33,655 bases of DNA from Acidobacteriota bacterium (GTDB lineage Bacteria > Acidobacteriota > Terriglobia > Terriglobales > Acidobacteriaceae): positions 1-33,655 of the forward strand of contig JARLGI010000104.1 of NCBI GenBank assembly GCA_031296115.1, in the 5' to 3' direction. Below, piece by piece: positions 18,469 through 27,285 of this stretch. The notes below the pieces were generated by a model, which worked only from the letters and a program-made list of their open reading frames with translations, did not search any database and had not been told where the DNA came from. The translations under genes were made by a program, and so were the position numbers. Position 1 is the stretch's first letter. Each line of letters begins with the position of its first letter.

Positions 18469-19236
18469 ATGAGCAAGGGGATTCTCTACGATGCGACGAT
18501 GTGCATCGGCTGCAAGCAGTGCGAACAGGCCTGTGCTACGGAAAACGGGCTGCCGTACGACGACAAGGTTGCAGCCCAGGAAGTCACATCGGCGCACAAA
18601 TACACCACAGTCCTGACCAAAGACGACAAGTTCATGCGCCGCATGTGCATGAACTGCGATGACCCGGCTTGCGCTTCCGTCTGCCCGGTTGGCGCCCTGA
18701 AGAAAACTTCTCTCGGCCCAGTCACTTACGACAAGAGCCGCTGTATGGGTTGCCGCTATTGCATGGCGGCCTGTCCCTTCGGCGTTCCCAAGTACGAGTG
18801 GGACAAGGCCGTGCCGGGTGTGCGCAAATGCATCATGTGCGGCAAGCGAGTAGCTGAAGGAAAGCAAACGGCTTGCGCTGAGAGTTGCCCCACCGGCGCC
18901 ACCAAGTTCGGCGATCGCGACGCTCTTCTGGAGGAAGCCAAGAAGCGCATCCACGACAATCCCGGCAACTACCTTCCTCATATCTTCGGAGAGACGGAGG
19001 TCGGCGGAACGTCCGTTATGCTGCTTTCCTCCATTCCATTCAATAGCTTCGGCTACCGCACGGATCTGACGGAGCGGGCGCTTCCCATGTACACCTACCA
19101 GGTTTTGTCGCGTATCCCCGATTTTGTGCCATTGTTCGGCACCATGCTGGGCGGGATTTACTGGATCACCCACCGCCGGCAGGATGTCGCAGAGGCTGAG
19201 GCCAACGAGAAAGGTCAGAAAGGCGGTGCGCAATGA
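18469..19236 (+). CDS. Four-cluster [4Fe-4S] ferredoxin subunit (HybA/DmsB/NrfC type)
   Basis: 255 residues. Four cysteine groups fit four [4Fe-4S] clusters: CIGCKQCEQAC (12-22), CMNCDDPACASVCP, CMGCRYCMAACP and CIMC...CAESCP. No twin-arginine leader is visible at the N-terminus (MSKGILYDATM), unlike most periplasmic relatives, so it may face the cytoplasm or be carried by a partner. The C-terminal part has a hydrophobic stretch (PDFVPLFGTMLGGIYWI) and then a charged tail, as in HybA-type anchors. It passes electrons between a catalytic or cytochrome partner and the membrane subunit. Its stop overlaps the ATG of the NrfD gene. No molybdopterin or hydrogenase catalytic gene is adjacent. Confidence 0.9.
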   Translation: MSKGILYDATMCIGCKQCEQACATENGLPYDDKVAAQEVTSAHKYTTVLTKDDKFMRRMCMNCDDPACASVCPVGALKKTSLGPVTYDKSRCMGCRYCMAACPFGVPKYEWDKAVPGVRKCIMCGKRVAEGKQTACAESCPTGATKFGDRDALLEEAKKRIHDNPGNYLPHIFGETEVGGTSVMLLSSIPFNSFGYRTDLTERALPMYTYQVLSRIPDFVPLFGTMLGGIYWITHRRQDVAEAEANEKGQKGGAQ

Positions 19237-20420
19237 CGGTGCCCCGGATCCGGTTCACATTCTGGAAAGCGGTATTCGCCGTCATCATGGTGGGCGGCAT
19301 CTACTGTACTTTTCTGCGTTTTTTCCGCGGACTTGGCGCCTCCACCAATCTGAGCGATCAATTTCCCTGGGGCCTGTGGATCGGCTTTGACGTCATGTGC
19401 GGCGTCATGCTTGCGGCCGGGGGCTTTACGCTGACGGCAGCCGTTGAAATCTTCAACATCAAGCGCTTCCACTCCATTGTCCGGCCGACCATTCTGACGG
19501 CCTTTCTCGGCTATCTGCTGGTTTGCGCGGCGCTGATGTACGACCTCGGGCTCCCGTGGAATATCTGGCATCCGCTGATTATGCGCAATCCGCACTCGGT
19601 GATGTTCGAGGTGGCGTGGTGCGTCATGCTGTACACCACCGTCCTAGCCCTGGAGTTCTCGCCGATTGTCCTGGAACACTTCAAACTCAAGAGGGCCCTG
19701 CGCGTTGTCCGAAGTTTTATGGTGGTGTTCGTGATCCTTGGTGTACTGCTCTCCACCCTGCATCAGTCATCCTTGGGCACTCTGTATCTCATCATGCCCA
19801 ACAAACTCCACCCCTTCTGGTGGAGCCCGCTGCTGCCGGTGTTTTTCTTCCTGTCGGCGATTGCGGTGGGGCTGGCGATGACTATCTTCGAGTCGTCGAT
19901 GAGTTCGAAGTACTTCGGTCGCGAACTGGAGCTGCCCATCCTGCGCGACCTGGGACGCGTGCTGGTGGTCGTGCTGGCGCTCTACGGCATCCTGCGTTTC
20001 GAGGATCTGCTTCATCGCGGCGTGCTGAAGCTGGTGTTCACCCCGGGATATGAACAGCGGTTCTTCCTGCTGGAAATCTTTCTGTCGGTGATTGCGCCGC
20101 TAGGTCTTCTTTTGATTCCGAAGGTCCGGGAAAATGCGCAAGGGCTTTACCTGGCGGCAGTCCTGACCTTGCTGGGTTTCGTGACCAATCGCCTGAACGT
20201 GACCATTACCGGCGTGGAGATCGCTGTGGGCGGGCGCTACGCGCCCAAGTGGACCGAGGTCGTGATTACCGTCATGTTTGTTGCTCTCGGCTTTGCCATC
20301 TTCGGGTTGGCAGCCAAGTACCTGCCCATCTTCCCCGAGGAGAAGGCGCAAATTCCGGCACTCCGCGAACCGTCAACCCGGTTCAGTGAAGCAGCGGTGC
20401 CCGTACATGCAGGAGACTGA
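19233..20420 (+). CDS. NrfD/HybB-type quinone-interacting membrane subunit
   Basis: 395 residues with about ten membrane helices. The start region FWKAVFAVIMVGGIYCTFLRFFRGLGASTNLSDQFPWGLWIGFD is very close to HybB/NrfD proteins, as are LHQSSLGTLYLIMPNKLHPFWWSP and TNRLNVTITG. These subunits exchange electrons with menaquinone or ubiquinone and pair with a four-cluster ferredoxin. ATG overlaps the preceding stop. The sensor kinase start lies inside its last 14 bases, so the redox pair and its regulator are co-translated. Direction of electron flow cannot be told from the sequence. Confidence 0.93.
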   Translation: MTVPRIRFTFWKAVFAVIMVGGIYCTFLRFFRGLGASTNLSDQFPWGLWIGFDVMCGVMLAAGGFTLTAAVEIFNIKRFHSIVRPTILTAFLGYLLVCAALMYDLGLPWNIWHPLIMRNPHSVMFEVAWCVMLYTTVLALEFSPIVLEHFKLKRALRVVRSFMVVFVILGVLLSTLHQSSLGTLYLIMPNKLHPFWWSPLLPVFFFLSAIAVGLAMTIFESSMSSKYFGRELELPILRDLGRVLVVVLALYGILRFEDLLHRGVLKLVFTPGYEQRFFLLEIFLSVIAPLGLLLIPKVRENAQGLYLAAVLTLLGFVTNRLNVTITGVEIAVGGRYAPKWTEVVITVMFVALGFAIFGLAAKYLPIFPEEKAQIPALREPSTRFSEAAVPVHAGD

Positions 20421-22107
20421 CAACTCGACCGGGTCCTCAACTCCGCTGGAGGACGCTTTTGTGTTTCATCCCGTCTGGATCCAGCGGATGGGACGCAGTG
20501 TCAGCGCCAAGCTGATGGCCTCGATCTTCGTGGTCATGCTCATCATGTTGGGCCTGCTAGGATATTTCAGCATTCAGATTCATCGCAAGCACCTGGAGGC
20601 CGCGGCGCTGGTGAGCGCCGAACAGCAGAGCGAAGTCCTGCGGCGCAGCGCTTCGCACTACATGCTGAACAACGACCGCAACGGCCTGTACGAAATGATG
20701 GTCAACATGGCGGACCAGCCGGGCGTGACGCGGGTCCGCATCCTGAATCCGCAGGGCATGATCAGCTACTCGACGGCGCCCTCGGAAGTGGGCAACATGG
20801 TGGACAAGGGCGGGGAAGCCTGTTACGGCTGCCATGCGCAATCGCAGCCGCTCACGCGATTGAACCGCTCCGATCGCTTCCGGGTTTATCGCGCGGACCA
20901 TACCCGCATCCTCGGGGTCATCACTCCCATCGAGAACCAGCCGGCCTGCTCCAATGCGGCCTGTCACGCGCATCCTGCCAGCACGCGGATCCTGGGCGTG
21001 CTGGACACGAATCTTTCGCTCGCCAAGGTGGATGAAAGCCTGGCGCACGAGCGCCGCGAAATGCTGACCTACACGGCGGTCGCGCTGCTCGCGGTCGTCT
21101 TCCTGAGCGGGTTGTTCGTGTGGATCGTGGTCCACACTCCACTGCGCGAACTGAAGACAGGAACGGAGCGCATCGCCAGGGGCGACCTGGGGTACCAGAT
21201 TCCGGTGCGCTCGCAAGACGAAGTCGGCGAGCTGGCGCAATCCTTCAACTCCATGAGCAGCCGCTTGCAGCTGGCTCAGGATGCGATTGAAGCCTGGGGA
21301 CACAACCTAGAATTTCTCGTGGAGGAGAAAACCCGCGAGCTGAAGCAGGCCCACCAGCACATGCTGCAAGTGGAGAAGATGGCAACCATCGGCAAGATGG
21401 CCGCGGTGGTCGCGCACGAAATCAACAATCCGCTGTCGGGAATCCTGACCTATTCCAAGCTGGTTAAACGCTGGATCGGCAACAGCGCCGCCAGCGCTCC
21501 ACGGCACGAGGAAATGCAGGGCTCGCTTGACCTGATTGCCAGCGAAAGCAAGCGCTGTGGCGAGCTGGTGAAGAACCTGCTGAGCTTCTCGCGGGTCTCG
21601 CCCATGAATTTGGCGTGGTGCGACCTGAATGAGGTGATCGATCGCTGCCTGCGGCTGGTGCAGCACAAGATGGACATGGCGGGCATTCAGCTCAACCTGG
21701 AGCTGGCCTCTGATTTGCCGATGGCGCATTGCGATCCGGCGCAGATTGAGCAGGTGGTGCTGGCCATGATCATCAATGCCATTGACGCCATGCCGCACGA
21801 AGGCAACCTGTGGATCAGTACCCGGGCGAGCGGTTCGATGATCGAGCTTGTGATTCGGGACGACGGCACGGGGATCTCCGCCGAACATCTCGCCCACATT
21901 TTCGAACCGTTCTACACGACCAAGGAATCCGGCGGCTCCGGTCTCGGGCTGGCCATCAGCCAGAACATTGTGGAGCGCCATGGCGGGCACATCGCGGTAA
22001 GTTCCGTGGTCGGACGAGGAACAACATTCAAGATTGCGCTTCCGGTTGACAGCCAGAGACCGGCGGTCGCGGAAGAAACGGGCCGCATCCCGGCTGAAAT
22101 GAGGTAG
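20407..22107 (+). CDS. Sensor histidine kinase with two c-type heme motifs
   Basis: 566 residues from ATG 20407, which overlaps the NrfD gene by 14 bases; the longer open frame is not needed. Order: cytoplasmic N-terminus, helix 36-57, extracytoplasmic sensor domain 58-220, helix 221-243, HAMP 243-297, coiled coil, dimerisation/phosphoacceptor region with H337 in VAHEINNP, and a GHKL ATPase (N-box IINAIDAMP, G1 DDGTGI, SGLGLAI). The sensor domain has CYGCH (139-143) and CSNAACH (181-187), a standard and a CX4CH heme attachment site, in a frame with VLGVLDTNLSL typical of heme-bearing kinases. It probably senses redox state or a gas and acts on the regulator 4 bases downstream. Confidence 0.92.
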   Translation: MQETDNSTGSSTPLEDAFVFHPVWIQRMGRSVSAKLMASIFVVMLIMLGLLGYFSIQIHRKHLEAAALVSAEQQSEVLRRSASHYMLNNDRNGLYEMMVNMADQPGVTRVRILNPQGMISYSTAPSEVGNMVDKGGEACYGCHAQSQPLTRLNRSDRFRVYRADHTRILGVITPIENQPACSNAACHAHPASTRILGVLDTNLSLAKVDESLAHERREMLTYTAVALLAVVFLSGLFVWIVVHTPLRELKTGTERIARGDLGYQIPVRSQDEVGELAQSFNSMSSRLQLAQDAIEAWGHNLEFLVEEKTRELKQAHQHMLQVEKMATIGKMAAVVAHEINNPLSGILTYSKLVKRWIGNSAASAPRHEEMQGSLDLIASESKRCGELVKNLLSFSRVSPMNLAWCDLNEVIDRCLRLVQHKMDMAGIQLNLELASDLPMAHCDPAQIEQVVLAMIINAIDAMPHEGNLWISTRASGSMIELVIRDDGTGISAEHLAHIFEPFYTTKESGGSGLGLAISQNIVERHGGHIAVSSVVGRGTTFKIALPVDSQRPAVAEETGRIPAEMR

Positions 22108-22111
22108 AGAG

Positions 22112-23485
22112 ATGACGCAAGGCAAACTGCTGATCGTTGACGATGAACTCAGCGTACGTGACTCGCTGGCCAAATGGTTTACCGAAGAGGGTTACGAGGT
22201 GGTAGCCGCGGATAGCGCCAACGAGGCGCTAACGCGGGTCGCCGAGCAGACCTTCGATGTCGCCCTGGTCGACATCAAGATGCGTGGGATTGACGGCATC
22301 GAGTTGCAGCGACGGCTGCACGAAATCTATCCCGACATGCTGGTCATTATCATGACCGGTTACGCCTCGGTGGAGACGGCGATTGCTGCTTTGAAGAACG
22401 GTGCCTATGACTATGTGAACAAGCCGCTCGATCCCGATGAGATCGCCCACCTGGTAGCGAAAGCGATGTCGCACCGCCGCACCCAGCAGGAGAACACCCG
22501 GCTGAAGGAAACCGTCGCCGAGATCGCCCACCCCTCCGACATCGTGGGGCAGAGCGCGGCGATGAAGAAGGTCTTCGACGCCATCGAGACGGTCGCGCCC
22601 ACCGATGCCACGGTATTCGTCACCGGCGAGAGCGGCACGGGAAAAGAGTTGGTCGCGCGGGCCGTCCATGCCGGCAGTACGCGTCGCTTTCATCCGCTCG
22701 TAGTAATTCACTGCGGTGCGCTCACCGAGACATTGCTGGAGAGCGAACTCTTTGGTCATGAAAAGGGCGCCTTCACCGGGGCGCAGTATCGCAAGAAGGG
22801 AAAATTCGAAATTGCCGAGGGCGGGACGGTGTTTCTTGATGAGATTGGTGATATTAGCCTGAAAACCCAAACCGATCTACTGCGGGTGCTGCAGGAGCGC
22901 GAGATCACGCGGGTCGGCGGCAATCAAATTATCAAAGTCGATTTCCGCATCGTCGCTGCCACAAACAAGAACCTCGAGCAACTGATCGAGGACGGGAAGT
23001 TTCGGCCCGACTTGTTCTACCGGCTGAATGTTTTCCACATTGAGATTCCGCCCCTGCGGGAGCGCCGCGAAGACATTCCCCTGCTTGTGGACCACTTCGT
23101 GCGCAAGTTCTCCGCCGAGATGAATAAGAGGATCACGCGCGTATCCCCCGGCGCGATGAATACATTGCAGCAGTATTCCTGGCCGGGAAATGTGCGCGAG
23201 TTGGAGAACGCGGTCGAGCGCGCCATGGTGGTTGCCCAGGAACCGGAACTGCGCGAGCAGGATTTCACCCTGCGCACCAGAAACGGGGCCACGATGCCTG
23301 GCGAGGCTCGTAGCCTGGACGACGTGGAGCGCGCCCATATCCTGCGAGTGGTGGAAGAGTGTGGCGGCAATAAGACCCATGCCGCCGAGGTGCTCGGCAT
23401 CGACCGTGTGACCTTGCACCACAAGCTGAAGAAATACGGCTGTCAAACGAAAGAGAAAGAGCTCGCTGCTGTCGAGGGCCAATGA
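22112..23485 (+). CDS. NtrC-type sigma-54-dependent response regulator
   Basis: 457 residues. Receiver domain 1-120 with acidic pocket D10/D11, phospho-acceptor D54 (ALVDIKM), T82 and K104. AAA+ domain from about 142: Walker A GESGTGKE (172-179), GAFTGA loop (219-224) that contacts sigma-54, Walker B VFLDEIGD, sensor RIVAATN and RPDLFYRLNVF. Fis-type helix-turn-helix at the C-terminus (NKTHAAEVLGIDRVTLHHKLKKYG). It needs a -24/-12 promoter among its targets; none was clearly seen before the cytochrome gene. Cognate kinase is immediately upstream; the archaemetzincin ATG overlaps its stop. Confidence 0.95.
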   Translation: MTQGKLLIVDDELSVRDSLAKWFTEEGYEVVAADSANEALTRVAEQTFDVALVDIKMRGIDGIELQRRLHEIYPDMLVIIMTGYASVETAIAALKNGAYDYVNKPLDPDEIAHLVAKAMSHRRTQQENTRLKETVAEIAHPSDIVGQSAAMKKVFDAIETVAPTDATVFVTGESGTGKELVARAVHAGSTRRFHPLVVIHCGALTETLLESELFGHEKGAFTGAQYRKKGKFEIAEGGTVFLDEIGDISLKTQTDLLRVLQEREITRVGGNQIIKVDFRIVAATNKNLEQLIEDGKFRPDLFYRLNVFHIEIPPLRERREDIPLLVDHFVRKFSAEMNKRITRVSPGAMNTLQQYSWPGNVRELENAVERAMVVAQEPELREQDFTLRTRNGATMPGEARSLDDVERAHILRVVEECGGNKTHAAEVLGIDRVTLHHKLKKYGCQTKEKELAAVEGQ

Positions 23486-24012
23486 AGAAACTGCAACTGC
23501 TGCCGGTGGGAAACGTGGACGCTCGGCTGCTCGAATGGTTGCGGCAAGCGCTTCATGAGAAGTTCCATGTGCCTGCCGAGATATTGTCGCCCACGCTCGA
23601 TCCTTCGCTCACGCTGCACGCGGAACGGCAGCAGTATCATTCCTCCGAAATCCTCGCCGACATGCAGCGCTACATCAACGGCAGCACATGGAGGCTGCTG
23701 GGTATTACCGGGTTGGACCTCTACATCCCGATTCTGACCTTTGTTTTCGGGGAAGCCCAGATGGGCGGCAGCAGTGCGGTGGTTTCCTATCATCGTTTGC
23801 GGCAGGAGTTCTACGGACTACCCGCCGACATGGATATGCTGGCCAACCGCCTGCTGATTGAGTCGGTGCATGAATTGGGACACACCCTGCACCTCACTCA
23901 TTGCCACGACTACCGTTGTGCCATGGCCGCTTCCCACGCGGTGGAGTGGATTGACATCAAAGACAGCGGCTTCTGCGAAGACTGCCTCGCGCGCGCCTTG
24001 CAGACGGCGTAG
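23482..24012 (+). CDS. amzA: Archaemetzincin-type zinc metalloprotease
   Basis: 176 residues, full family length. The zinc-binding consensus HELGHTLHLTHC (130-141) gives the three His ligands H130, H134, H140 and catalytic E131, followed by the Met-turn MAAS and the family's extra cysteines (C141, C146, C165, C168) that bind a structural zinc. N-terminal strand KLQLLPVG and the LGITGLDLYIP segment are standard. No signal peptide, so cytoplasmic. ATG overlaps the regulator stop (ATGA at 23482-23485), so it is translationally coupled to the two-component genes. Substrates are unknown for the whole family. Alternatives among metzincins are ruled out by the cysteine pattern. Confidence 0.93.
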   Translation: MKKLQLLPVGNVDARLLEWLRQALHEKFHVPAEILSPTLDPSLTLHAERQQYHSSEILADMQRYINGSTWRLLGITGLDLYIPILTFVFGEAQMGGSSAVVSYHRLRQEFYGLPADMDMLANRLLIESVHELGHTLHLTHCHDYRCAMAASHAVEWIDIKDSGFCEDCLARALQTA

Positions 24013-24298
24013 CTGAATAACCGCACAGCCTGGTAGTCACATGATTCTTGGGGACCGCCGTTTTTTTATCGCCGTTCGAGGGAAGACATTTTAAGGCGGT
24101 TAAACAGCAACTTCGCGCGCAGGTAGGTCACCAGCCGCACGACGCGGGAATACCAGTGTTGTTCCAGCGCGGCAGGGGCGCGGTCGGGATGAAGGTTGAT
24201 GCCGAAATTGCTGCACATGTTCCTGAACTCGGGGGAATTATAGGCCAAAATTCGCCTGAAGTCCGGAATCGAAGCGAAATTTTTCAGCCAAACCCGGT
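24013..24298 (-). other. Gap with possible C-terminal coding remnant
   Basis: Between the convergent archaemetzincin and ADOP genes. On the - strand a frame from the ADOP stop to a TAA at 24066 stays open for about 76 codons and reads protein-like (VWLKNFASIPDFRRILAYN, then MCSNFGINLHPDRAP and HWYSRVVRLVTYLRAK). It has no good start of its own: the only ATG within the gap is internal, with the frame otherwise coming out of the ADOP gene. I suspect a fragment of a decayed gene, family not recognised. The T run at 24061-24067 has no stem. Confidence 0.35.
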
Positions 24299-26764
24299 TT
24301 AGTGGTTGTGCAGTGCGACCATTGGATCCACCTTGGTCGCACGGCGTGCAGGTATGTAGGAAGCGGTCACGGCTATCGCCGTCAGAAAAAGCGCCACGAC
24401 GGCGAACATGATCCACGCACTGGAATTTGTTCCGTAGAGCAGGCTGGCCATGACGCGCGTCAATCCCAGCGAAAAAACCAGCCCGATACCAACGCCAGCG
24501 ACCGCGGCAATGATCCCCTGGCGAAGGATGAGCCGCAGGATGTCCTCCCGCTGCGCGCCCAGGGCCATGCGGATGCCGATCTCGCGGGTGCGCTGCAGAA
24601 CTGAGTAGGCAACCAGCCCAAACAATCCGACCATGGCCAGGACCAGCGCCAGTGCGGCAAAAATCCCGCCCAGCAACAAGGGGTAACGCCGCAGAAAGAC
24701 AGCGGGCGAGCGGTTCAGCATATCATCCATGCTCTGCGATTGGATGATGGCCAACTGTGGATCGAGATCGCGCAATACGGTTCTCGCCGTATTGAAGAAG
24801 GCCGACGGTTCCTGGTTGGTGCGGACTACATAGCTCAGGTACCCCGTGTAGCCGGAGCTCTGGTCGATGGGGAAATAGAGGACCGGCGGGAAGGAGACAG
24901 CCAGATTGTCCTCGGCGACATTCCCGATCACTCCGACAATCTCGCGGAGTGGTTCATTGGGAGAAAACGTCAAGCGGACGCGAAATCCGAGAGGATCGCG
25001 TCCGCCGGCGTAACGTTTTACCCAGGCCTGGTTCACGATAGCCAAGGGTATGCTGTCCGCTGTGTCCGAGGATGCAAAGAAGCGGCCCGCGAACAGCGCG
25101 ACCTTCATGACGGCGAAATAGCCGGCGTCCACGCGGCGAGTCACGCAGCCCTCTTCCTGTCCCGGCACCACGGGCTGGCCTTCCATAACGAAGCGGTTGG
25201 TGCTGCGGTTCTCGGTGGCGGGAAGGCCGTTCACTGCCGAGGCGCCTTCAACCCCGGGAAGATTGCGCAGACGAGCCAGGAACTCGTGCTCCAGCCGCAA
25301 CCCCGATGGATTGTCAAACGGCCACGCTTTTGTCGTGGGATACGAGACGCCGGGAAGATTAATGTCGAAGGTCAGCAGGTGTTGCGGTTCGAATCCAGGA
25401 TTCTGACGGAGCAGGCTGCGGAGGCTGAGCATCAACAGGCCGCCGCCGGCGAGCAATACCATGGACAGGGCGATCTCGCCCGTCACTGCAAGGCTGCGCA
25501 GGCGGCCTTGGGTACCACTGGTGCCGCCGCGCGATTCGTCCTTCAACACCTCGGTAAGCGGGGTTTGTGGAACGGAAAGCCCAGGGCCCAGACCAAACAG
25601 CACTGCGGTAAGAACTGTGACCCCACAGAGAAAAGCCAGCACCCACAAATTGATGCCTGCGTCCTGAAGGTAGGGCCTGGCCTGGAGCTGCTCTTCGGGG
25701 ATGGCGCTGACCAGCAAGCGCACGCCAACCATCGCACCCAACAGGCCGAGCACCGCGCCTATTGCGGACAGCAGCAGGCTTTCAATGAGCAACTGCAGCG
25801 CAAGGTGAATTCGTTTTGCCCCCAGCGCAGAGCGCACCGCAAACTCCTTGCGCCTATCGATGCTTCGGGTCATCAGCAGGTTGGCGACATTGGCGCAGGC
25901 AATCAGCAGAACCAGCACCACCGCTCCAAACAGGATCAGTAACAGCGGTCGAATCTCGCCTACGATGGCATCCCGTAAGGTTCCGACTGTGACGTAGATG
26001 GAAGCGTCTTCCTGGGGATACTGCAGCGCCAATTGTGCCGTGATGCCTTCCATCTCCGCACGTGCCTGACTGATCGACGTTCCGGCCGCGAGGCGGCCGA
26101 CCGTATTGAGCCAGCGCCCGTTGCGCGCCGTAGCCGTGTAGGAGTTGATGTGCAGCGGAACCCATACCGGCGCGGGGGCAGCTGGTGCGAACTCGAACTC
26201 GCGCGGCAGCACACCGACCACGGTGACCGCTTTATTGTCCAGGTGAAGGACCTGTCCCACAATGTGGGGGTCACCGGCAAACGTACTCTTCCAGAACTGG
26301 TAGCTTAGAATTGCCACCGTCGGACCGCTACTCTGGGGCTGCTCCTCAGCAGCATCGAAATCGCGCCCCAGCAGCGGCTTTATCCCCAAGGTGGAGAAGA
26401 AGTTCGCCGTGACCATAGCGCCGAAGAGGGTCTTAGGGTCGCCAATCCCGGTGAGGGTCAGAGGATCCAACGAATAGCCGGCCAGTGATTCGAAGCTCTT
26501 AGCGGTGCGCTTCCAGTCGAGATAATCCGGATAAGAGGCGGTAAAACTGCAGCACGGAACCTGTCGCCGGTTTTCGCCGATAGTTACCAGCTGACCCGGG
26601 TCGCGGTAGGGTAAAGGACGCAGCAGGGCAGGATAGAGGACGGAAAAGATTGCGGTGTTCGCGCCGATCGCCAGCGCCAAAGTAATCACCGCTACGGCGG
26701 TGAACCCCCGGTTCTTCCGGAGCATGCGCAGTCCGAAACGGAAGTCCTGCTTCAGGGTCCCCAT
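24299..26764 (-). CDS. ADOP-type ABC transporter permease (MacB/FtsX fusion)
   Basis: 821 residues, usual for the acidobacterial duplicated orphan permease family. The N-terminus MGTLKQDFRFGLRMLRKNRGFTAVAVITLALAIGANTAIFS is cut here to its motif: DFRFGLRMLRKNPGFT-like start, then LALGIGANTAIFS-like helix. Layout: helix 20-42, periplasmic MacB-like domain, a first three-helix FtsX block (about 280-415), a second periplasmic domain, and a second FtsX block (about 690-810) ending SYIPARRATKVDPMVALHNH. It lacks an ATPase, as in the family, which presumably borrows one encoded elsewhere. Likely role is mechanotransmission or efflux of lipoprotein, peptide or drug substrates; the real substrate is unknown. 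No ABC ATPase gene is beside it. Confidence 0.93.
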   Translation of the reverse strand: MGTLKQDFRFGLRMLRKNRGFTAVAVITLALAIGANTAIFSVLYPALLRPLPYRDPGQLVTIGENRRQVPCCSFTASYPDYLDWKRTAKSFESLAGYSLDPLTLTGIGDPKTLFGAMVTANFFSTLGIKPLLGRDFDAAEEQPQSSGPTVAILSYQFWKSTFAGDPHIVGQVLHLDNKAVTVVGVLPREFEFAPAAPAPVWVPLHINSYTATARNGRWLNTVGRLAAGTSISQARAEMEGITAQLALQYPQEDASIYVTVGTLRDAIVGEIRPLLLILFGAVVLVLLIACANVANLLMTRSIDRRKEFAVRSALGAKRIHLALQLLIESLLLSAIGAVLGLLGAMVGVRLLVSAIPEEQLQARPYLQDAGINLWVLAFLCGVTVLTAVLFGLGPGLSVPQTPLTEVLKDESRGGTSGTQGRLRSLAVTGEIALSMVLLAGGGLLMLSLRSLLRQNPGFEPQHLLTFDINLPGVSYPTTKAWPFDNPSGLRLEHEFLARLRNLPGVEGASAVNGLPATENRSTNRFVMEGQPVVPGQEEGCVTRRVDAGYFAVMKVALFAGRFFASSDTADSIPLAIVNQAWVKRYAGGRDPLGFRVRLTFSPNEPLREIVGVIGNVAEDNLAVSFPPVLYFPIDQSSGYTGYLSYVVRTNQEPSAFFNTARTVLRDLDPQLAIIQSQSMDDMLNRSPAVFLRRYPLLLGGIFAALALVLAMVGLFGLVAYSVLQRTREIGIRMALGAQREDILRLILRQGIIAAVAGVGIGLVFSLGLTRVMASLLYGTNSSAWIMFAVVALFLTAIAVTASYIPARRATKVDPMVALHNH

Positions 26765-27142
26765 GTCTCGCTGATCTGCAGGAACTGGATTGGACTCTCT
26801 TTTAGCTCAATTCCCGACGTCAGTGCGCGTGCACCGAAGCTGACAAGAACTGGCAGTCTCCCGCCAGCAGTCTCAGCATTCCATTTACACGACAGTGCTG
26901 ACTGCTTCTCCAGTCCAGAAGTGCAGTAGAAAATTGTAGGGTAGCACGGCAACGAGGTTCCGGCTTCCCAAATCCGCCGATGAGTGGAGGTGGAATGGCG
27001 GAGGATGCAGTCACGAGCGAACCCGTCTCCGCCCTAAATTCCCTGCTAACAGGAAAAATGCAGGGAATTTCGTGAATTTGGCCGGCGCATCCCGGCCGCT
27101 TGTGGCCCTAAGCGCTTCATTTTGCGTAACTTCTGCTGCCCG
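26765..27142. other. Gap upstream of the ADOP gene, decayed sequence
   Basis: No intact gene. It contains a short open stretch MAEDAVTSEPVSALNSLLTG from ATG 26995 to a stop near 27075 and a 10-base inverted repeat (27036-27070). To the right it runs into the IS3-family remnant. The sequence therefore looks like accessory debris beyond the ADOP promoter region. Confidence 0.45.
27036..27070. repeat. Perfect 10-base inverted repeat
   Basis: AAATTCCCTG at 27036-27045 and CAGGGAATTT at 27061-27070 are exact reverse complements, with a 15-base spacer. There is no T run after it. It lies about 75 bases from the recognisable transposase remnant and could be a hairpin element or part of a mobile end. 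Confidence 0.5.
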
Positions 27143-27285
27143 AGCCAATACAACACGGTGCGACCGCATTCGTCGCTGGGGTACAGGCCACCGGCGCCGA
27201 AGGCAATCCTGCCCCCGACGACTACGGAAAAATGTCCGACGAGGCGATACACTAACAATCCACTTGGTACAAAACCGGGCTCGAT
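27143..27285 (+). mobile_element. IS3-family transposase 3'-end remnant
   Basis: The + frame reads YNTVRPHSSLGYRPPAPKA at 27149-27205, the hallmark C-terminus of IS3-family OrfB (the retroviral-type integrase). Everything upstream of it (DDE catalytic core, OrfA) is gone. The tail then continues to about 27275-27285 with CTAACAATCCACTTGGTAC, which I recognise as typical sequence near the right end of such elements. The break into foreign sequence falls inside a YCII-related gene. Confidence 0.8.

Noticed and set aside
24061..24067. T7 run after the archaemetzincin gene as a terminator
   Set aside because: No stem can be formed from the preceding bases; ACCGCCG has no complement just upstream.
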